From contig CAAGIQ010000121.1 in the NCBI GenBank assembly GCA_900769965.1, positions 1-6,767 of the forward strand: 6,767 nucleotides of DNA. The letters run 5' to 3'. The notes beneath the pieces are model-generated. The model worked only from the letters and a program-made list of their open reading frames with translations, did not search any database and was not told where the DNA came from. Source of the stretch: Bacilli bacterium (GTDB taxonomy: Bacteria; Bacillota_I; Bacilli_A; RFN20; CAG-288). The first letter of the stretch is position 1. Every line of letters starts with the position of its first letter. Below are positions 1 to 4,580 of the stretch, one piece after another. Made by a program: the position numbers and the translations under genes.

Positions 1-1
1 A

Positions 2-1237
2 AACTTTACTGAGGAAGGTACTTTTGATGGAGTGGTTTCTAAGCTCGATTACATTAAAGAATTAGGAACTGACATAATATATCTTCTCCCTGTTAACACC
101 ATAGGAAAAGATGGAAGAAAAGGAGATTTAGGTTCCCCTTATTCGATAAAAGACTATTATGAGATCAATCCTGAACTAGGAGGCGAAGCTTCTTTTGATA
201 ACCTTGTTAAAAAAGCTCATGAAAAAGGACTTAAAGTCATGATCGACATAGTCTTTAACCACACTTCTAGAGATTCTAAAATCTATAAAGAACACAATTC
301 TTGGATGTACCATAACTTAGAAGGTAAAGAAGCTAATAAGATGGGTGAATGGTCAGATGTCTACGATTTAGATCTTACTAACGATGAGCTATGCGACTAT
401 TTAGTAAGAGTTATCGAACACTACTGCAAGAAAGGAGTCGATGGATTCCGTTTCGATGTCGCTAGCTTGCTTACTAAGAAATTCTACATCAAGTTAAGAA
501 AGATGTTAGATGAGAAATATCCTTCTACTATCCTTTTAGCAGAAAGCGTCCACATCGGTTTTGTAAACTATGGAAGAAGCTTAGGTTTTAACGTTCTTTC
601 CGATCAGGAGTTAGTAGATTATGGAGGCTTTGATCTTCTATATCAATACAACACCATCGAACCACTTACTAACTATTTAAATAACGGGGATAAGATCGAA
701 TTAGATAGATATAAAGCTCTTCTTCTTTCCGATCTCGGTTCGCTTTCCTCTTCCGCTTTACGTATAAGAGGCCTAGAAAACCACGATCAAAAAAGGCTAA
801 TTGAATATACTTCTTCGCTTACGAGGATGAAGAACTTATTAGCGTTCCAAAACTTTATGAGAGGACCTCTATTTATCTATAACGGACTAGAGACAAAAGC
901 TGATCATGTCTTATCTTTATTTACTAAAGATCTTTTAGATCTTTCCATTGATGAGAAGTGGTTTACCTTTGTAAAAAAGATGATCGAGTTTAAAAAGAAC
1001 GAGAAAGATTTACTAATCTCTATTCCTCTTCTCACTCTAGGTGAAAACCTTGCTGTTATTAATCATTATAAAGGTTATAAGTTGCTAGGTTTATTCTCCT
1101 TAGGTGAATCTTCTTCATCGATAGAACATAAAGATATTGAAGACGGAGAATACTTAGATTTAATTAGCGGTCAGAAAGTTGTTATCAAAGATCATTCTCT
1201 AGAAGTTAAAGAGCCTTTATTCTTAAAGAAGATATAG
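2..1237 (+). CDS. GH13 alpha-amylase-family glycosidase, 5' truncated
   Basis: This is a retaining alpha-glucan or alpha-glucoside hydrolase of the GH13 (alpha-amylase) superfamily, probably cytoplasmic, though the N-terminus that would show a signal peptide is missing. The frame is open to the left edge: residues NFTEEGTFDGV precede the GTG at 32 and match the usual GH13 start of the (beta/alpha)8 barrel, so GTG 32 is not the true start and perhaps only 10-25 residues are lost. Numbering from base 2 (411 residues visible), region I is DIVFNH (from about 82), region II is GFRFDV with nucleophile Asp152, region III is LLAES with acid/base Glu181, and region IV is ENHD with Asp262. All three catalytic acids are present. 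Domain B is short, and a small beta-rich C-terminal domain fills roughly 335-411. LGSPYSIKDYY is typical of oligosaccharide-acting members, but substrate (maltodextrin, isomaltose, sucrose) cannot be fixed. It ends in TAG, about 50 bp before the phosphatase gene. Confidence 0.93.
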   Translation, partial: NFTEEGTFDGVVSKLDYIKELGTDIIYLLPVNTIGKDGRKGDLGSPYSIKDYYEINPELGGEASFDNLVKKAHEKGLKVMIDIVFNHTSRDSKIYKEHNSWMYHNLEGKEANKMGEWSDVYDLDLTNDELCDYLVRVIEHYCKKGVDGFRFDVASLLTKKFYIKLRKMLDEKYPSTILLAESVHIGFVNYGRSLGFNVLSDQELVDYGGFDLLYQYNTIEPLTNYLNNGDKIELDRYKALLLSDLGSLSSSALRIRGLENHDQKRLIEYTSSLTRMKNLLAFQNFMRGPLFIYNGLETKADHVLSLFTKDLLDLSIDEKWFTFVKKMIEFKKNEKDLLISIPLLTLGENLAVINHYKGYKLLGLFSLGESSSSIEHKDIEDGEYLDLISGQKVVIKDHSLEVKEPLFLKKI

Positions 1238-1287
1238 AATAAATATCTCATTAATGATAAAGTTTTCTTATGCGTGAGAATATAAAT

Positions 1288-2094
1288 ATGAACACATCGA
1301 AACTTATAAGATTTGAAACTTTAAATAACACTAGAGACTTGGGGGGATTAACCTCTAAAGATGGACGTAAGATCAAATATAAGAAGATACTCCGTTCTGG
1401 TACCTTATTCAACATCAGCGAAAACGACAAAAAGAAGTTAAAAGACGAATATCATCTTTCTAAAGTCATAGATTTACGAACTGAAGCTGAACAGATTCAA
1501 AAGAAAGATACTTATATAAGAGGAGTTAAATACATCTCTAACCCTATTCTTAACGAAGCTCACATGGGTATAACTAGAGAAAACGATCAGATTAAAAGAG
1601 ATAGCACTATAGATTTTGTCACTAGACATATCAACAAGGACGACGGCTATGAGTTTATGAGAGATCTTTATCTTAACTTTGTTAAGGATAGTTTTTGCTT
1701 AGCTCACTTCTCTTCTTTTATTAAAGAATTAGAAAAAGAAGAAGATCTCATTCTTTTCCACTGTTCAGTTGGCAAAGATAGAGTGGGTATTTCAACTTAC
1801 TTCTTTCTCTCTATTCTAGATATATGCGAAGAAGAAAAAGAAGCTGACTTTTTAATAACTAACAAGATATTAGAAAAAGACACTTTAAAGATAATTGAAA
1901 GCTTAAGAAAAGATATAGACTCTCCACTTCTAGAAAAAACCTATAAGGAACTATTCCTAGTAAACGAAGGTTATTTAAACTCTATAAAAGAATATATTTC
2001 TAACACTTACATCTCTTTTGATAACTTTAGAAAAGAAGTGTTACAAATATCAGATGAAGAAGTTAAAAAACTCAAAGATATGTATCTTGAGTAA
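1288..2094 (+). CDS. IphP-like tyrosine/phosphoinositide-type phosphatase
   Basis: This is a cysteine-dependent phosphatase of the bacterial tyrosine phosphatase family related to IphP and Listeria LipA (268 residues). Such enzymes dephosphorylate phosphotyrosine, phosphoserine/threonine or phosphoinositides through a Cys-phosphate intermediate; the substrate here is unknown. Evidence is the N-terminal NTRDLGG motif, LRSG, VIDLR, and the P-loop HCSVGKDRVG, whose nucleophile is Cys159 and Arg is Arg165 (TGT at 1762-1764, AGA at 1780-1782). No signal peptide or membrane segment is seen, so it is probably cytoplasmic. An ATG at 1270 is also in frame, but only T-rich DNA lies before it. The ATG at 1288 has a weak GAGAA ribosome site at 1276-1280 and puts the NTRDLGG motif at the usual distance from the start, so I prefer 1288, with moderate confidence. 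Family members usually have Thr after the P-loop Arg; here it is Val. It probably shares the glycosidase transcript and ends at the terminator at 2120. Confidence 0.9.
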   Translation: MNTSKLIRFETLNNTRDLGGLTSKDGRKIKYKKILRSGTLFNISENDKKKLKDEYHLSKVIDLRTEAEQIQKKDTYIRGVKYISNPILNEAHMGITRENDQIKRDSTIDFVTRHINKDDGYEFMRDLYLNFVKDSFCLAHFSSFIKELEKEEDLILFHCSVGKDRVGISTYFFLSILDICEEEKEADFLITNKILEKDTLKIIESLRKDIDSPLLEKTYKELFLVNEGYLNSIKEYISNTYISFDNFRKEVLQISDEEVKKLKDMYLE

Positions 2095-2119
2095 TTGGCA
2101 CTTTTCTAATTCATGTTAA

Positions 2120-2153
2120 AAGCAGGAATGAGTCTTCCTGCTTATTTTAGTTT
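2120..2153. terminator. Bidirectional intrinsic terminator between converging genes
   Basis: A perfect 9-bp stem, AAGCAGGAA (2120-2128) with TTCCTGCTT (2135-2143), closes a 6-nt loop. On the plus strand it is followed by a T-rich run (TTATTTTAGTTT). On the minus strand the stem runs into CTTTTAAC, a shorter T-run. It lies 25 bp after the phosphatase stop codon and 12 bp beyond the stop of the minus-strand GGDEF gene, so it can end both transcripts, more convincingly the plus-strand one. Confidence 0.88.
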
Positions 2154-2154
2154 A

Positions 2155-4302
2155 TCAATATTTCTCTTCTTCTCTAAAATCGAAATAGTTTCCTGTCTTG
2201 TAGAATTTATCTATCAATTCATCTAGAGTGAGTTCTGGTGAGAAGAGGTCACCTCTTCCATATTTAATACCTAATTCTTCAAATAGCTCGCGCTGTTTTT
2301 CATTAGATATAAAGTCAGCAATAACTTCGACACCAATTCTCTTACATAGTAAGCAAATGCCAGATATCAAGTCGTAGTTCTGACTAGATTTTTCGATGTT
2401 TTCACATAGAGATCTATCTAACTTCAAAGAGTTAAGCTTAATCTTTTGAAGGACTGAAATATTAGCCGAAAGCTTACCGAAGTGGTTGAGGTTGATGTTA
2501 CATCCAGCATCTTTAAGCTTGTTGATGTTAATGTTAATAGTGTCGATAAAATCTTCGTTAATATCGATGATTTGAATACCTATGACATTTCTTGGAATGT
2601 CATATTTCTTCATCAACTTAATAGCTTTATCCGCAAAAGATGAATCTAACAAAGATGACGAGAGATTGTAGTGAAGTAACGGATAAGTATTAAATTCCTC
2701 TTTAAATTTCTTCTCTATCTTACAGCAAATCTCTAAGATGTGAAGGTCGAATCTTGGACGAGAATCGGTATTCTCTAAAAACTTGATCAATTCAAAAGAT
2801 GAGAAAACGTTGTTGATCTTCCTAAGAAGGCGTGGCTTAACATCAAATCCATAACACTTTCCATCGCTAAGTCTAAAACGAGGTGAAAGGTGAACGGTAA
2901 GATTTTTAGCATCTAAGAATTCATCTACGACTTTCTTCATAGCGTCTAAGTAGTTGTCTTGCGAAGATGTAATCTCTTCTTGGTAGTAGTAGTTCTGCTT
3001 CTGCCTATACATGTATTGATCAGCTTTAGATACCATCTTATCGACATCGTATCCTTTGATCTCATGAATAGCACCAATAGAAGCAAGGCTGCCGTTTTTA
3101 GTTTCTAAAGCAGCTCTAAGCGAGTTAACTTGTTTAGTAAAGTTACGGCTAGAGACACCTTTTTCAAGGACGACAAACTCATCTCCACCGATTCTATATA
3201 CAGTTTCTCTTGGGAATATTTTGGTGATAGTTTCAGCTATTTGAATAATCAAGTTATCGCCGTAGTCATGGCCGTTTTTATCGTTTGCTTTCTTTAGTCC
3301 ATTAATGTCAACAAAAGCCACACCTAGAGGCGAAGAAGTATCTTTCTTAATATCGTTAATAGCGTTTAAATAACTTGTTCTTGTTGAAAGACCAGTTAAG
3401 CCATCGAAGAAAGAAGTAAACGAATTTCTATTATTTAAGATGATGTTCTTTGTAATAGCGGTATTAGTAAGCATACCGACAATCTTTAAATAATCTTCAA
3501 TTCCTTCGTTTCTTGAAGGAGAAGCTACAGAGATGAAACCGACGATTATATTCTGTGAAGAATATAAAGGATAGTAAATGGTTTTAGTAGTCGTAGAGTT
3601 AAGGCTCTTCAACTTATCCTCATCAGCTATATCTAAAAACACGTTCTTATAGTCTTTTACTACGACTACATCCTTAGCGGAATTAAGTCTTAAAAAAGTT
3701 ACTATTTGACGAAGTAAAGACTCTTTATCTAGATCGATGTTCTGATAGATGTCTTTGATAGCATCCTTATTGGAAGTAAATAATAAGTCCTTATTCTCTA
3801 TAGTGTTATGGTAATAAAGCGAAGTGGAATAAGCATCGTAGAAGAAGTTGATGTTCTTGATGACGTTATTTAAAGAATCACCTAACGCAACAGAGGAATT
3901 AGTTAATTCTTTTACGTTATCGTAAACTTCTCTTAACGACGCTAATTCGCGCGAAGAACTCATTTCATACGCTTCGTTTAAGTCGCTAGACTTAATCAAA
4001 GTGCAAACTACTACATCTCTATTGTTAAATTTGATTTGTTTATAACTTTCGTAAGTTGAACTATTCAAAATCGAAGAGAAGTTGATAACTTTTCTTTCTT
4101 TTGAATCAGCCATATCCTTTAAAACGCACTTCTCACATTGCTTAGAAGAGTTAAGCAAGTATTCGTAACATTTCTTTCCAAGGTAAGAATTGCCTTTAAG
4201 ATTTGTTATTTTGGAGTTTGCAAAAACCATATCGAAGTTTTTCTTATCAACTACGTATGAGTATTCGCCAGATTCTTCAACAAGTTTTTGATACAAATCC
4301 AT
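2155..4302 (-). CDS. PAS-GAF-GGDEF-degenerate EAL signalling protein (putative diguanylate cyclase)
   Basis: This is a probable cyclic di-GMP synthase of 715 residues with no membrane segment or signal peptide, so cytoplasmic. Residues 1-105 look like a PAS sensor with Cys45, Cys56 and Cys59 (GKKCYEYL...CEKC). A helical linker follows (about 108-140), then a GAF-like domain (about 140-290). The GGDEF domain (about 298-440) has DGLTGL (300-305), VDINGLKKAND with metal-binding Asp332, and RIGGDEF (GGDEF at 372-376), so it looks catalytically intact. The inhibitory RxxD I-site is absent (FPRE at that position). The C-terminal EAL domain (about 445-705) has lost most catalytic residues: EAL reads DVK (487-489), EITE reads QIID, DDFG reads NHFG, and AEGVE reads ADFIS. 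Phosphodiesterase activity is therefore unlikely. The start at 4302 has TTGAGGT 7 nt upstream. The stop TGA is followed directly by TAA. It is transcribed divergently from adhE. The whole protein contains no Trp. Confidence 0.93.
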   Translation of the reverse strand: MDLYQKLVEESGEYSYVVDKKNFDMVFANSKITNLKGNSYLGKKCYEYLLNSSKQCEKCVLKDMADSKERKVINFSSILNSSTYESYKQIKFNNRDVVVCTLIKSSDLNEAYEMSSSRELASLREVYDNVKELTNSSVALGDSLNNVIKNINFFYDAYSTSLYYHNTIENKDLLFTSNKDAIKDIYQNIDLDKESLLRQIVTFLRLNSAKDVVVVKDYKNVFLDIADEDKLKSLNSTTTKTIYYPLYSSQNIIVGFISVASPSRNEGIEDYLKIVGMLTNTAITKNIILNNRNSFTSFFDGLTGLSTRTSYLNAINDIKKDTSSPLGVAFVDINGLKKANDKNGHDYGDNLIIQIAETITKIFPRETVYRIGGDEFVVLEKGVSSRNFTKQVNSLRAALETKNGSLASIGAIHEIKGYDVDKMVSKADQYMYRQKQNYYYQEEITSSQDNYLDAMKKVVDEFLDAKNLTVHLSPRFRLSDGKCYGFDVKPRLLRKINNVFSSFELIKFLENTDSRPRFDLHILEICCKIEKKFKEEFNTYPLLHYNLSSSLLDSSFADKAIKLMKKYDIPRNVIGIQIIDINEDFIDTINININKLKDAGCNINLNHFGKLSANISVLQKIKLNSLKLDRSLCENIEKSSQNYDLISGICLLCKRIGVEVIADFISNEKQRELFEELGIKYGRGDLFSPELTLDELIDKFYKTGNYFDFREEEKY

Positions 4303-4309
4303 AAATAAT

Positions 4310-4314
4310 ACCTC
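4310..4314 (-). promoter_or_regulatory. Ribosome binding site of the GGDEF gene
   Basis: On the minus strand GAGGT lies 7 nt before the ATG at 4302, within TTGAGGT. It fixes the start of the 715-residue protein; no other in-frame start nearby has a comparable site. Confidence 0.75.
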
Positions 4315-4325
4315 AAATTAATAAT

Positions 4326-4354
4326 ATCATAAAATTTTCAAACAGGTATGTAAA
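4326..4354 (-). promoter_or_regulatory. Predicted sigma-A promoter for the GGDEF gene
   Basis: On the minus strand the -35 box TTTACA (4349-4354) and the -10 box TATGAT (4326-4331) each match the sigma-A consensus in 5 of 6 bases and are separated by exactly 17 nt. Transcription would begin near 4319, leaving a leader of about 17 nt that contains the GAGGT ribosome site. Box quality and spacing make this the best promoter in the window. Confidence 0.7.
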
Positions 4355-4361
4355 ATACATA

Positions 4362-4375
4362 GATAAGCGCTTTCA
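4362..4375. promoter_or_regulatory. cre-like palindrome (possible CcpA operator)
   Basis: GATAAGCGCTTTCA reads TGAAAGCGCTTATC on the minus strand. It has the palindromic AAGCGCTT core and the TGAAA half of Bacillota catabolite-response elements, with mismatches at the end of the other half. It sits 7 bp upstream of the -35 box of the GGDEF gene and about 180 bp upstream of the predicted adhE start point. An operator role is inferred from motif shape and position; binding by CcpA is not shown. Confidence 0.35.
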
Positions 4376-4387
4376 TTTTTACTAGGT

Positions 4388-4405
4388 TAAATAAAGAAAT
4401 ATTTA
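4388..4405. repeat. Short inverted repeat in the divergent regulatory region
   Basis: TAAATA and TATTTA flank AAGAAA, giving a 6-bp palindrome with a 6-bp spacer, in the context GTTAAATAAAGAAATATTTACG. It could be an operator for a dimeric regulator. In DNA this AT-rich, such repeats also arise by chance. It does not match the Rex consensus. Confidence 0.25.
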
Positions 4406-4507
4406 CGCGATAAATGGCGATGTAACTTTTTTGCTTGAACGATATTCTTTACCCTATCAATTCGAGCATAAAACGTGCATTATATCAATAAAATAATCAT
4501 AATTTAG

Positions 4508-4549
4508 TCAAATATGTTCAATATATGCTTTTATTTGCGCATTTGATAT
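4508..4549. promoter_or_regulatory. Cluster of TCAAATATG-like repeats upstream of adhE
   Basis: TCAAATATG (4508-4516) and TCAATATATG (4518-4527) are direct near-copies about one helical turn apart. An inverted partial copy, GCATTTGATAT (4539-4549), overlaps the predicted -10 box. Repeats one turn apart over a promoter suggest a regulator binding site, but no family can be assigned from the sequence. Confidence 0.3.
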
Positions 4550-4552
4550 ATT
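4544..4552 (+). promoter_or_regulatory. Predicted extended -10 promoter of adhE
   Basis: TGA followed by TATATT (4547-4552) fits an extended -10 element (TGnTATAAT) with 5 of 6 matches in the hexamer. No good -35 box is present 16-18 bp upstream, where the DNA reads close to TGCTTT, which suits an extended -10 promoter or one needing an activator. Transcription would begin near 4559, giving a leader of about 22 nt. Confidence 0.5.
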
Positions 4553-4567
4553 AAAATATGCTCGTCT

Positions 4568-4572
4568 GGAGG
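4568..4572 (+). promoter_or_regulatory. Strong ribosome binding site of adhE
   Basis: A perfect GGAGG stands 8 nt before the ATG at 4581. It fixes the adhE start and predicts efficient translation, as expected for an abundant fermentation enzyme. Confidence 0.9.
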
Positions 4573-4580
4573 TAATTTAC

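Larger units (their letters stand above)
4463..4564. repeat. 8-bp inverted repeat spanning the adhE promoter
   Basis: CGAGCATA (4463-4470) is repeated exactly in inverted form as TATGCTCG (4557-4564), 86 bp apart. The downstream arm covers the predicted adhE transcription start and ends 3 bp before the GGAGG ribosome site. It could be a pair of operator sites or, if transcription starts further upstream, a long-range stem near the ribosome site. One such match in a region this size could also be chance. Confidence 0.25.

Noticed and set aside
32..34. GTG as the start of the GH13 gene
   Set aside because: The frame continues upstream to the window edge and encodes residues typical of the family's N-terminal barrel, so the true start lies outside the window.
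1248..1257. Perfect 10-bp palindrome TCATTAATGA after the GH13 gene
   Set aside because: It has no GC-rich stem, loop or T-run to act as a terminator, and a short AT palindrome is expected by chance in this DNA.
4303..4580. Rex operator, small protein gene or tRNA in the divergent region
   Set aside because: No match to the Rex palindrome was found on either strand, no open frame with a ribosome site is present, and no tRNA-like fold was recognised.
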